DNA of 64,000 nt from assembly GCA_038210245.1 (NCBI GenBank), contig JBBQWW010000010.1, positions 1 to 64,000 of the forward strand. Reading direction: 5' to 3'. Under the pieces are notes generated by a model. The model did not search any database and was not told the origin of the DNA. It saw nothing but the letters and a program-made list of their open reading frames with translations. Origin of the DNA: Bog-756 sp038210245 (lineage in GTDB: Bacteria; Actinomycetota; Acidimicrobiia; Acidimicrobiales; RAAP-2). Positions 32,838 to 41,246 of the stretch are shown here, piece by piece. A program made the position numbers and the translations under genes. Numbering within the stretch: the stretch's first letter is position 1; the number at the start of each line of letters is the position of its first letter.

Positions 32838-34856
32838 TCAGCCGACCGGCGTGGCCCGGTGCTGTTCGGCCAGGCTCAGCATGTCGTCCATGATCTGGCC
32901 GATCTCGAAGTCCTTGGGGGTGTACACCCGGGCCACACCCTTGCCCACCAGGATCTCGGCATCCTCGGGGGGGATGATCCCGCCCACCACGACGGGCGCG
33001 TCGACTCCGGCCGCTCGCAAGCGCTCGACCACATCGGGGACCAGCTCGAGGTGGGACCCCGACAAGATGGAGATGCCCACCACGTCCACGTCCTCGTCCC
33101 GGGCGGCGGCGGCGATCTCCGCCGGTGACAGTCGGATGCCCTGGTAGACCACTTCGAAGCCGGCGTCCCGGGCGGCCACCGCGATCTGCTCGGCCCCGTT
33201 GGAGTGGCCGTCCAGGCCAGGCTTGGCCACCAGCAGCTTGGGGGGCCCGCCGGTGCGGGCGGCCAGGGCCTTGGAACGGGCCAGCACGGCACGGAACTCG
33301 GTGCCACGGTGGCCGACCCCACCGCCGACCCCGGTGGGGGCCCGGTACTCGCCGAACACCTGGCGCAGGGCGCCGGCCCACTCGCCGGTGGTGCCGCCGG
33401 CGTGGGCCAGCGCGATGGTGGATGGCATGATGTTCTCGGTGCCCTCGGCGGCCCGGCGCAGGGCATCGAGGGCCCGGCCCACCGCTCCACCGTCCCGAGC
33501 CTCCCGCCACGCCTCGACGTCGGCCCGGAGCTCGGCCTCCACGGCCGGATCCACCCGAAGGATCGACTCCACCCCACCACCACCCACTCCATCCTCGGGC
33601 GACAGCGGCGACGGCGCCGTCTCGGTGAACCAGTTGACCCCCACCACCTGGAGCTCGCCGGTCTCGATGCGGCGGACCCGCTCGGCCTGGCTGCCCACCA
33701 GTCGGGACTTGAGTTCGTCGATGGCCTCGAAGGCGCCGCCCAGGGCCAGCACGTCCTCCAGCTCGGCCCACGAGGCCTCGGCCACCTCCGCCGTCTTCTT
33801 CTCGATGACCACCGAGCCGTCGAAGATATCGCCGTACTCCAGCAGGTCGGACTCGAAGGCCAGGATCTGCTGGATGCGGAGGGACCACTGCTGGTCCCAG
33901 GGGCGGGGCAGGCCCAGGGCCTCGTTCCAGGCCGGGAGCTGGAGGGCCCGGGCCCGGGCCTTCTTGGACAGGGTCACCCCCAACGCCTCCAGGACGATGC
34001 GGGGGACGTTGTTCTCGGGCTGGGCCTCGGTGAGGCCGAGCGAGTTCACCTGCACCCCGTAGCGCATGCGGCGCAGCTTGGGGTCGGTGACCCCGTAGCG
34101 CTCGGAGCAGACCCGGTCCCACAGCTCGGTGAAGGCCCGCATCTTGCAGGTCTCCTCTACGAACCTGACCCCGGCATTCACGAAGAAGGAGATGCGGCCG
34201 ACCACGGCGGGGAACTCGTCGGGGGGGATCTGCCCGGAGGCCTGGACCGCGTCGAGGACGCCGATGGCCGTGGCCAGAGCGTAGGCCACCTCCTGGTGGG
34301 GGGTGGCCCCGGCCTCTTGGAGGTGGTAGCTGCACACGTTGATGGGATTCCACTTGGGAACGTGGCGGACGGTGTAGGCGATGGTGTCCACGGTGAGCCG
34401 ACGACTGGGCAGGGGAGGGAAGATGAAGGTCCCCCGGGACAGGTACTCCTTCACGATGTCGTTCTGGGTGGTGCCCGACAGCACGGTGGGGTCGACCCCG
34501 TGGTCCTCGGCGTTGGCGATGTACAGCCCGAGCAGCCATCCGGCGGTGGCGTTGATGGTCATGGAGGTGTTCATGGACTCGACCGGGATCTGGTCCAGGA
34601 GCTGGGACATGTGGCCGAGATGGGCCACGGGCACACCCACTTTGCCCACCTCGCCGGCGGCCTCGGGCGAGTCGGGGTCGTACCCGATCTGGGTGGGCAG
34701 GTCGAAGGCGATGGACAGGCCGGTCTGGCCCTTGGCCAGGTTGGTCCGGTAGAGCTCGTTCGAGGCCTTGGCCGTGGAGTGGCCGGAGTAGGTGCGCATC
34801 ACCCAGGGTTTGTCGCGGGCACCGACGCCGTCGCCCACCGGTCCCGCCGGGCTCAC
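32838..34856 (-). CDS. ecm: Ethylmalonyl-CoA mutase (MeaA-type)
   Basis: A 672-residue adenosylcobalamin-dependent mutase that converts ethylmalonyl-CoA to methylsuccinyl-CoA. The N-terminal catalytic barrel starts with DKPWVMRTYSGHSTAKASN and contains GLSIAFDLPTQIGYD, NTSMTINATAGWLL, GTTQNDIVKEYLSRGT and VCSYHLQEAGATP. The fused C-terminal B12 domain (about 540-672) has the base-off ligand motif DGHSNG near residue 549, SGSHLELV and VVVGGIIP. This single-chain arrangement and the wording of these motifs fit MeaA/Ecm better than the longer large subunit of methylmalonyl-CoA mutase. The GTG start has AGGTGA just upstream. With ccrA and mce nearby, the pathway assignment is strong. Confidence 0.9.
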   Translation of the reverse strand: MSPAGPVGDGVGARDKPWVMRTYSGHSTAKASNELYRTNLAKGQTGLSIAFDLPTQIGYDPDSPEAAGEVGKVGVPVAHLGHMSQLLDQIPVESMNTSMTINATAGWLLGLYIANAEDHGVDPTVLSGTTQNDIVKEYLSRGTFIFPPLPSRRLTVDTIAYTVRHVPKWNPINVCSYHLQEAGATPHQEVAYALATAIGVLDAVQASGQIPPDEFPAVVGRISFFVNAGVRFVEETCKMRAFTELWDRVCSERYGVTDPKLRRMRYGVQVNSLGLTEAQPENNVPRIVLEALGVTLSKKARARALQLPAWNEALGLPRPWDQQWSLRIQQILAFESDLLEYGDIFDGSVVIEKKTAEVAEASWAELEDVLALGGAFEAIDELKSRLVGSQAERVRRIETGELQVVGVNWFTETAPSPLSPEDGVGGGGVESILRVDPAVEAELRADVEAWREARDGGAVGRALDALRRAAEGTENIMPSTIALAHAGGTTGEWAGALRQVFGEYRAPTGVGGGVGHRGTEFRAVLARSKALAARTGGPPKLLVAKPGLDGHSNGAEQIAVAARDAGFEVVYQGIRLSPAEIAAAARDEDVDVVGISILSGSHLELVPDVVERLRAAGVDAPVVVGGIIPPEDAEILVGKGVARVYTPKDFEIGQIMDDMLSLAEQHRATPVG

Positions 34857-34970
34857 GCGCTCACCTGATCGTGCCGGACCACCGGCTGTGCGTCACTCAT
34901 CCCACCATTGTTCCCCAGGCGGCGGCCGGTGGCGAGAAGATGGTCGTCCCTTCCCGGTCGGCCGGGCCGC

Positions 34971-35825
34971 CTACTTGCGGTAGTCGAGGAAACCCTGGCC
35001 CGACTTGCGCCCCAGCAGTTCGGCCGTGACCATGCGACGGAGCAGGGGCACGGCGGCGTAGTTGGGGTCCCGGAACTCGGCGTAGAGGGCGTCGAGGATG
35101 GCCAGCGAGGTGTCCAGGCCCACCAGGTCGAGGAGGGCGAAGGGGCCCATGGGAAAGCCGCAGCCGCCTTTCATGGCGGTGTCGATGTCGGCCACCGATG
35201 CCACGCCCTGTTCGTAGAGGCGGACGGCGTTGTTGAGGTAGGGAAAGAGAAGGGCGTTGACGATGAAGCCGGCCTGGTCCTTGACCTCGACCGGGGTCTT
35301 TCCGCAGGCCTCGGCGAAGGCGCGTGTGGCGGCCAGGGTCTCATCGGAGGCGGTGAGGGGCCTGACCAGCTCGACGAGGGCCATCACCGGGGCCGGGTTG
35401 AAGAAGTGGACCCCGCAGACCTTGTCCGGTCGGCCGGTCTGCATGGCCAGTTCGATGACCGGCAGCGTGGAGGTGTTGGTGGCCAGGATGGTGTGGTCGG
35501 CGGTGATCCTGTCCAGCTCGTTGAAGACCTCCTTTTTGACGGCCAGGTCCTCGACCACCGACTCGATGACCAGGTCCACGTCCTTCAGGGCGGCGAGGTC
35601 GGAGGTCCCGGTGACCCGAGCCAGGGCCTCGTCCCGCTCGGCCTCGGTCTTCTTCCCCTTCTCCACCTGGCGGTTGAGGGACTTCTCCATGGCGGCCAGG
35701 GTGGCGTTGGCAGTGGACTGGCTCCGTGAGCGGAGGACCACCTCGAAGCCGTTGGTGGCCGCCGTCTCGGCGATGCCTGAGCCCATGATGCCCGATCCGA
35801 CAATTCCCACGCGTGCGATTGACAT
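34971..35825 (-). CDS. hbd: 3-hydroxybutyryl-CoA dehydrogenase
   Basis: A 284-residue NAD(P)-dependent dehydrogenase that interconverts acetoacetyl-CoA and (S)-3-hydroxybutyryl-CoA. It has the Rossmann motif GSGIMGSGIAE at residues 10-20, the catalytic His in GVHFFNPAPVM with a partner Glu in VELV, and the C-terminal domain segment KSGQGFLDY. Normal length. Upstream in-frame sequence is Pro-rich and not homologous in character, so the ATG at 35825 is chosen. It lies 114 bases downstream of nothing transcribed in the same direction except, further on, the mutase, with which it could share a transcript. Confidence 0.92.
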   Translation of the reverse strand: MSIARVGIVGSGIMGSGIAETAATNGFEVVLRSRSQSTANATLAAMEKSLNRQVEKGKKTEAERDEALARVTGTSDLAALKDVDLVIESVVEDLAVKKEVFNELDRITADHTILATNTSTLPVIELAMQTGRPDKVCGVHFFNPAPVMALVELVRPLTASDETLAATRAFAEACGKTPVEVKDQAGFIVNALLFPYLNNAVRLYEQGVASVADIDTAMKGGCGFPMGPFALLDLVGLDTSLAILDALYAEFRDPNYAAVPLLRRMVTAELLGRKSGQGFLDYRK

Positions 35826-36117
35826 AGGGGGGAATGGTAGCGGGGGCCTGCGATGTGGCGCTCCGGAGGATCCTTGGGCCGGTGGGGCCGCCCCTCGTGG
35901 CGCCGACACGATCCTCGGTTTGCCGCCCGCCTACCCCTCCTGGAGCCTGTCGTCCTATCGACCCCGCCCGGATCCAACCCGTCCGATGACGGCCCGGAGC
36001 GGCTGAGGGTTCTGGTCGATGACCAGGCTCCGGGAAGGCGGAAGGCGGCCCCACCTCACGTCGGTCGGATCGGGGCACGCTTGCCTTCGCCCCACCCTCC
36101 CGGCACGATGGTGGCCT

Positions 36118-37623
36118 ATGGACGAGACCCCAGCCAGTGGCTCGACTCCGGAGCCAACAGCCCCGGGCTCCCGGGCTCGGCCGTCGCCACGAGCCACCAA
36201 GGCCGCCAAGGCCACCAAGGCCACCAAGTCGAGCCGGGCCACGAAGGCCACGAAGGCCACGAAGGCCACGAAGGCCACGAAGGCCACGAAGGCCACGAAG
36301 GCCACCCGGGCCACCACGGCCAGCCGGGCCACCACCTCGAGCAGGCCCACTCAGTCCGATCCGACGGCCGAGGCCGCCTCCCCCGTTCTCACCGGCGGCG
36401 CCGGGTTGGTCGTCGGCCCCGACACCGGCGTCGTCCCCGGCATCGGGAGGGATTACCCACGGGGTCCGTGGCGGGGATCACGGAACCGTGCCCTCTACAA
36501 CCGTCGGGCCCAGCGGCTCAACGAGCACTGGCCCCTGGCCACCCGGGCGGTGGCCGGCCTGCTCCGCCATCCTGAGCAGGTCCTCTCGGTCCTGGGCGGA
36601 AGCCGGCGCGTGGAGCGTGACGGTCGGGTCCTCAACCGGGGTGTCCAGGCTTTGCTCGAGCTGTCCATTCGGTTCGACGGGGGCCGCAGCGGGGCGGACC
36701 AAGGCCACTCCACCGATCCCACGGTGATGCGGGCCCAGATGCGACAGACCACCCGACTGGCCATGCCGACCCGCACCGATGTCCACGCCTGGGGCCGTGT
36801 GGTGCCCGGTCCCGAGGGGGCACCCCCCATCCCGGTGCGCCTCTACCGTCAGTACGGGGCGGGTCTGGGGCTCGGCGGGCCGGGCCGGCTGATCCCGGGC
36901 ATTGTCTACTTCCACGGGGGCAGCTGGGTGACCGGTGACCTCGACACGCACGACGCCACCTGTCGGATGCTGGCCGCCACCGCCCGGTGCCTGGTGGTGG
37001 CCGTCGACTACCGCCTGGCCCCCGAGCATCCGTTCCCGGCCGCCGTGGATGACGCCGTGGCCGGCTACACCTGGGTCCAGCGTCACGCCGAGGAGTTGGG
37101 CGTCGACCGGCGCCAGGTGGGGGTGATGGGAGACAGCGCCGGCGGCAATCTAGCCTCCGTGGTGGCTCTCGAGGCCCGGTCGGGTGCCGGCTCGCTGGAC
37201 GACGATGTGCTGCCCCCGGTAGCCCAGGGACTGATCTACCCGGTGGTCGATGCCCGGTTGGAAACCGAGACCGTGCGCACGCTGTCCGAGGGATTCTTCC
37301 TGACCCGCGCCGCCATGGAGGTGGCCAGGGCCCACTACCTTCCCGACCCCGCCGACTGGACCGAGGCCAAGGCCTCGCCGCTGCTGGCCGCGGACCATCG
37401 GGGTGTGGCCCCGGCCCTGGTGGTCACGGCCGGATTCGACCCGCTACGGGACGACGGGGCCCACTACGCCGAGGTGTTGCGGGAGGCAGGTGTGGACGTC
37501 GAGTACCGGTGCTACGACGACCAGGTCCACGGATTCATGGGGATGGGCATCCTGGCCGATTCACTGGCGCTGGCCACTGAGGTCTGTGCCGCCATGGGCC
37601 GACTGGTCCGTCGGTCGGCCTGA
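36118..37623 (+). CDS. Alpha/beta hydrolase (hormone-sensitive-lipase-like) with Ala-Thr-Lys repeat N-terminus
   Basis: A 501-residue protein. Residues 20-75 are a basic low-complexity tail with seven consecutive Ala-Thr-Lys triplets, resembling histone-H1-like or polymer-binding tails. From about residue 265 it is a classic HSL/GDXG-family esterase: oxyanion motif YFHGGSW, nucleophile Ser in GDSAGGNLA, Asp in GFDPLRDDG and His in DQVHGF. Likely substrates are short acyl esters or lipids. The intervening region (100-260) has no clear family. The ATG at 36118 is selected; no strong ribosome-binding site is seen. There is no signal peptide, so it is cytoplasmic, and the basic tail could tether it to nucleic acid, polyphosphate or polyhydroxyalkanoate granules. 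Confidence 0.8.
   Translation: MDETPASGSTPEPTAPGSRARPSPRATKAAKATKATKSSRATKATKATKATKATKATKATKATRATTASRATTSSRPTQSDPTAEAASPVLTGGAGLVVGPDTGVVPGIGRDYPRGPWRGSRNRALYNRRAQRLNEHWPLATRAVAGLLRHPEQVLSVLGGSRRVERDGRVLNRGVQALLELSIRFDGGRSGADQGHSTDPTVMRAQMRQTTRLAMPTRTDVHAWGRVVPGPEGAPPIPVRLYRQYGAGLGLGGPGRLIPGIVYFHGGSWVTGDLDTHDATCRMLAATARCLVVAVDYRLAPEHPFPAAVDDAVAGYTWVQRHAEELGVDRRQVGVMGDSAGGNLASVVALEARSGAGSLDDDVLPPVAQGLIYPVVDARLETETVRTLSEGFFLTRAAMEVARAHYLPDPADWTEAKASPLLAADHRGVAPALVVTAGFDPLRDDGAHYAEVLREAGVDVEYRCYDDQVHGFMGMGILADSLALATEVCAAMGRLVRRSA
36238..36303 (+). repeat. 9-bp tandem repeat (GCCACGAAG) encoding Ala-Thr-Lys
   Basis: Seven perfect 9-bp units run head to tail, with degenerate units on either side (from about 36202 to 36320). 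The length is a multiple of three, so copy-number change would keep the frame and alter only the length of the basic tail. Confidence 0.9.
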
Positions 37624-37664
37624 TCGGGAGCCGGCCCGGTCGGAGCGACCTCTACAGTTGGGCC

Positions 37665-38357
37665 ATGGACCGATCTCCTGGAATGTTGGCGCTGGTTGGT
37701 GGCGGCGAGTGGAGCGAGGGGTGCAGCTTCGACGCCGGGTTTCTGGCCGCCTCCGGCTCGGAGGAGGTCCTGGTCCTGCCCACGGCCGCCGCGTATGAGC
37801 ACCCCGAGCGGCTGGTGATCCAGGCCGGCTCGTGGTTCGAGCGCCTCGGGGGACAGGTCGAAGGGCTCATGGTGGTGTCCCGGGCCGACGCCGAGGACGA
37901 GGGGGCGGCCGCCGTCATGCGGAGGGCACGGCTCATCTACCTGGCTGGAGGATCGCCCATGCACCTGCGCAGTGTGCTGAAGGGATCCAAGGTATGGGCG
38001 GCGTTGGTAGCGGCGTGGGACGAGGGTGCGGTGGTGGTGGGGTCGTCGGCGGCGGCCATGGCCCTCACCGACCCCATGGTCGACGCCCGGGGCGGTGGTC
38101 TCACCATCGGGCTGGGCCTGCTGAGCGGCGTGGCCGTGGTGCCCCACTTCGGCGACGCCCACGAGGACACGCACGGGGAGAAGCTGCATCGTTCGGTCTT
38201 GCTGGCTCCGGAAGGGACCCCGGTGGCCGGCATCCCTGAACGTACGGCACTGATCCGGGACCCGTCCGGAGCCTGGCGTAGTGAGGGGGTGGGCCAGGTG
38301 GCCGTGTATCTGAACGGCGCCCGGGCCGAGGCGGGGCTCGGCGCCCTCCCCACCTGA
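37665..38357 (+). CDS. Type 1 glutamine-amidotransferase-like / peptidase S51 family protein
   Basis: A 230-residue protein of the S51 group, which includes cyanophycinase and dipeptidase E. It begins LALVGGGEWSEG, contains YLAGGSPMHLRSVL, and has the predicted nucleophile Ser in VVVGSSAAAMAL. The late VVPHFGDAH segment may supply the His. Substrate is unknown. No cyanophycin synthetase is visible in the window, so I avoid that name. ATG at 37665; it is 41 bases after the hydrolase and could be cotranscribed. Confidence 0.78.
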   Translation: MDRSPGMLALVGGGEWSEGCSFDAGFLAASGSEEVLVLPTAAAYEHPERLVIQAGSWFERLGGQVEGLMVVSRADAEDEGAAAVMRRARLIYLAGGSPMHLRSVLKGSKVWAALVAAWDEGAVVVGSSAAAMALTDPMVDARGGGLTIGLGLLSGVAVVPHFGDAHEDTHGEKLHRSVLLAPEGTPVAGIPERTALIRDPSGAWRSEGVGQVAVYLNGARAEAGLGALPT

Positions 38358-38393
38358 TCCGGGGTCGGTCCAACCAGCGCCGGAGCGCCGGAG

Positions 38394-38948
38394 TCAGTCG
38401 GCCTCGGTGACGGTCACCGACTCGATGGTCACCGGCTCGGACGGCGCGCCGGACTGGCTGCCCACCGCCTCGATGGCCTTGATCACGTCGAGACCGCCGA
38501 CCACCTTGCCGAACAGCGAGTAGCTCGGCGGCAGACCCACGCCGGAGGGACCGCTCACGATGAAGAACTGGCTGCCGTTGGTGTGGGGACCGGCATTGGC
38601 CATGGCCAGCGAGCCGATCTCGTAGCGACCGGGGGCGGGGAGTTCGTCGTTGAACCGGTAGCCAGGGCCCCCGCGGCCCGAGCCCTCGGGATCGCCGCCC
38701 TGGAGCATGAAGCCCGGGATGATCCGGTGGAAGACGATGCCGTCGTAGTAGTGCCACCGGGCCAGGAAGACGAAGTTGTTCACCGTGGCCGGAGCGGCGA
38801 TGGGGTCGAGGGCGATGGTCATGGTGCCCTTGGACGTCACCATCTCGGCCGTGTAGCGCTTGGTCGGGTCGATGACCATGGGCGGGGCGGCGTCGAAGCG
38901 CTGGGTCTTGGGGCTGGAGCCGTCGGCTGCGGGGATCTCTGGGGCCAT
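38394..38948 (-). CDS. Peptidyl-prolyl cis-trans isomerase, cyclophilin type (cytoplasmic)
   Basis: A 184-residue cyclophilin that speeds Xaa-Pro isomerisation during folding. The active-site pattern FHRIIPGFMLQGGD, the LAMANAGPHTNGSQFFI stretch and LFGKVVGGLDV are all present. It has a short polar N-terminus and no signal or membrane segment. The second cyclophilin gene lies 100 bases upstream on the same strand, so the pair looks like a duplicated unit working on both sides of the membrane. Confidence 0.92.
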   Translation of the reverse strand: MAPEIPAADGSSPKTQRFDAAPPMVIDPTKRYTAEMVTSKGTMTIALDPIAAPATVNNFVFLARWHYYDGIVFHRIIPGFMLQGGDPEGSGRGGPGYRFNDELPAPGRYEIGSLAMANAGPHTNGSQFFIVSGPSGVGLPPSYSLFGKVVGGLDVIKAIEAVGSQSGAPSEPVTIESVTVTEAD

Positions 38949-39048
38949 GATGGAACTCCTCGGGGATGGGTTGTTGGGGTGGGTTGGGGCGGTGGGTCGA
39001 GCGGCGGCCGGGTCGGGATCGGGGTGTCGTCCGACCGACGGGTGAAGA

Positions 39049-39873
39049 TCAGGAGCTGGTCACGGTGACCGAGACCATCCGGTGGAGTGTGGTGGGGGTG
39101 CCGCTGCTGGCGCCGGCGGCATTGATCTTGCTGACCACGTCCATTCCGGCTGTCACCTTGCCGAACAGGGTGTAGTTGGGGGAGAGGCTCTCGCCCTGGA
39201 CGCCGGCCACGATGAAGAACTGGCTGCCGTTGGTGTTGGCCCCGCTGTTGGCCATGGCCAGGGAGCCCAGCGGGTACTGGGGGGTGGCTGTCTTGGGCAG
39301 CTCGTCGGCGAACTGGTAGCCCGGCCCGCCACTGCTGGTGCCGGTGGGATCGCCGGTCTGGTCCACGAATGACGGGATCACCCGGTGGAAGGTGATGCAG
39401 TCGAAGAAGTGCTGATTGGCCAGGAACACGAAGCTGTTGACGGCCTTGGGCGCGGTCTTCGGATCGAGCTGGACGGTGAACGGCCCGATGTCGGTGGTGA
39501 TGGTGGCCGTGTAGGTCTTGTTGGCGTTGATGGTCATGGGCGGATAGGCGGAGTAGGAGGGCTTGTTGAGGGTGGCACTGAAGTTGGTCGGGCAGTCGGC
39601 CGAGGTCGTGATGGCGCTCGGGGTCTTGTCCCCGGAGCCCCCGGCCGGTGCGGGCTTGGTCGTGGTCGTCGAGTTGGGCTTGGTGGTGGTGCTGCTGGCG
39701 CTCTTGCTCGATCCCCCGCCGAAGATGGCGTACGAGATCCCGAAGACCACGGCAGCCACGATGGCCACCACGATGATCCTTCGGGTGTTGGACTTACGCT
39801 TCTGGGCCTTCTGCTCGGCGGCCAGTCGGGCTTGCCGGCCGGCCTTCTGACGTTGTCGCTTCTCGGTGGGCAC
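39049..39873 (-). CDS. Membrane-anchored cyclophilin-type peptidyl-prolyl isomerase
   Basis: A 274-residue protein with a highly basic N-terminus, one transmembrane helix (about 33-51), a Ser/Thr/Lys/Pro linker and an extracellular cyclophilin domain (about 120-272) with FHRVIPSFVDQTGD, LAMANSGANTNGSQFFI and LFGKVTAGMDV. It probably assists folding of exported proteins. Two Cys in the ectodomain (near residues 93 and 163) could form a disulfide. GTG start at 39873. It precedes the cytoplasmic paralogue. Confidence 0.9.
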   Translation of the reverse strand: MPTEKRQRQKAGRQARLAAEQKAQKRKSNTRRIIVVAIVAAVVFGISYAIFGGGSSKSASSTTTKPNSTTTTKPAPAGGSGDKTPSAITTSADCPTNFSATLNKPSYSAYPPMTINANKTYTATITTDIGPFTVQLDPKTAPKAVNSFVFLANQHFFDCITFHRVIPSFVDQTGDPTGTSSGGPGYQFADELPKTATPQYPLGSLAMANSGANTNGSQFFIVAGVQGESLSPNYTLFGKVTAGMDVVSKINAAGASSGTPTTLHRMVSVTVTSS

Positions 39874-39968
39874 GGGGCCTCAGGGTAGTCGGTCACGGTT
39901 GGGGCGTCGGTGTCGCCCGCCGGGACCCCGGACGGTGCCCCGAACCGGTCCCTGTAGCCTGGTGCACC

Positions 39969-41180
39969 ATGTCTCTGGTGGTACAGAAGTTCGGCGGGAC
40001 CTCCGTCGCCGATGCGGAGCGCATCCGTGCCGTCGCCGACCATGTGGCGCGCTCCCGTCGGGCCGGAGACGACGTAGTCGTGGTGGTGAGCGCCATGGGT
40101 AAGACCACCGACGAGCTGGTCCGGCTGGCCGACGATGTCAGTTCGGTGCAGCCCACCCGTGAGGTCGACATGCTCCTGAGCGCCGGAGAGCGGATCTCCA
40201 TGTCCCTCCTGTGCATGGCCCTGGCCGAGCTGGGGGTCGAGGCCACCTCCTATACCGGGAGCCAGGCCGGCATCATCACCGACGCCGTCCACACCCGGGC
40301 CAAGATCGTTGCGATCAAGGCCGACCGGCTGCGGGCCACCCTGGACGGGGGCGGGGTGCCGGTGGTGGCCGGGTTCCAGGGGATGTCGGTGGAGCGGGAC
40401 GTGACCACCTTGGGACGGGGAGGCTCCGACACCACCGCCGTGGCCCTGGCCGCGGTGCTCGATGCCGACGTCTGCGAGATCTACACCGATGTGCCCGGGG
40501 TGTTCAGCGCCGATCCTCGCATCGTGCCCGAGGCCCACAAGCTGGCCCGGATCAGTTACGAGGAGATGCTGGAGATGGCCGCCACCGGGGGCCGGGTACT
40601 GATGCTGCGGTCGGTGGAGTTCGCCCGCAACCACGGGGTGCCTCTGCACGTACGGTCGAGCTTCACGTGGGAGCCCGGGACCTGGGTCGATGAGGAGGAT
40701 GCAAGCATGGAGGACGCCATTGTCACCGCAGTGACCCACGACGTGACCGAGGCCAAGGTCACGGTCATCGGGGTGCCGGACCGGCCCGGCCTGGCCGCCC
40801 AGCTGTTCCGGGGTCTGGCCGATCGCCACGTCAACGTGGACATGATCGTCCAGAACACCTCGTTGCACGGCACCACCGACATCTCCTTCACCGTGCCCGG
40901 CTACGACCTGGCCGTGAGCACGGAGGTGTGCGAGCAGCTGGTCCCGGTGTTGGGGGCCACGGGGGTCACCACCGACAGCGACGTGGCCCGGGTGTCCCTG
41001 GTGGGGGCCGGGATGAAGACCCATCCGGGGGTCACGGCGCTGACCTTCGAGACGCTGGCCGCCTCCGGTATCAACATCGAGATGATCTCCACCTCGTCGA
41101 TCCGGATCTCCTGCATGGTCCGGGCCTCAGCGGCAGAGGACGCCGTGCGGGCCCTGCACGCCGCCTTCGAACTGGCCTGA
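39969..41180 (+). CDS. lysC: Aspartate kinase
   Basis: Phosphorylates aspartate in the first step to lysine, threonine and methionine; 403 residues. The kinase domain starts KFGGTS (7-12) and holds GRGGSDTTAVALAA and YTDVPGVFSADPR. Two ACT domains (about 265-400), with the KVTVIGVPDRPGLAA and VSLVGAGMKTHPGV starts, bind the feedback inhibitors. An in-frame ATG at residue 247 (40707) has AGGAGG 8 bases upstream and would make a separate regulatory beta chain, as in other Gram-positive bacteria with the alpha2-beta2 form. asd follows 66 bases later. Confidence 0.95.
   Translation: MSLVVQKFGGTSVADAERIRAVADHVARSRRAGDDVVVVVSAMGKTTDELVRLADDVSSVQPTREVDMLLSAGERISMSLLCMALAELGVEATSYTGSQAGIITDAVHTRAKIVAIKADRLRATLDGGGVPVVAGFQGMSVERDVTTLGRGGSDTTAVALAAVLDADVCEIYTDVPGVFSADPRIVPEAHKLARISYEEMLEMAATGGRVLMLRSVEFARNHGVPLHVRSSFTWEPGTWVDEEDASMEDAIVTAVTHDVTEAKVTVIGVPDRPGLAAQLFRGLADRHVNVDMIVQNTSLHGTTDISFTVPGYDLAVSTEVCEQLVPVLGATGVTTDSDVARVSLVGAGMKTHPGVTALTFETLAASGINIEMISTSSIRISCMVRASAAEDAVRALHAAFELA
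40693..40709 (+). promoter_or_regulatory. Internal translation start for aspartokinase beta subunit
   Basis: AGGAGG at 40693-40698, 8 nt, ATG at 40707, in frame. The product would be the 157-residue ACT-domain regulatory chain. The arrangement matches the known alpha/beta aspartokinases of Corynebacterium and Bacillus. Confidence 0.75.
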
Positions 41181-41246
41181 CCGCGGCGCCCCCGGCCCGC
41201 ACCCACCCGGTCGGGCCCGGGGAGAGCGCTCCCGTAGACTGGGTCC

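Noticed and set aside
32838..34856. Methylmalonyl-CoA mutase large subunit
   Set aside because: The protein is shorter, single-chain, and its N-terminal and barrel motifs fit MeaA/ethylmalonyl-CoA mutase better; ccrA and mce nearby support this.
36202..36320. CRISPR array from the 9-bp repeats
   Set aside because: Units are 9 bp without spacers and are in frame within a gene. No other CRISPR-like repeat or cas gene was seen in the window.
39534..41024. A 496-codon minus-strand frame across lysC
   Set aside because: Antisense to a certain gene; no protein family features.
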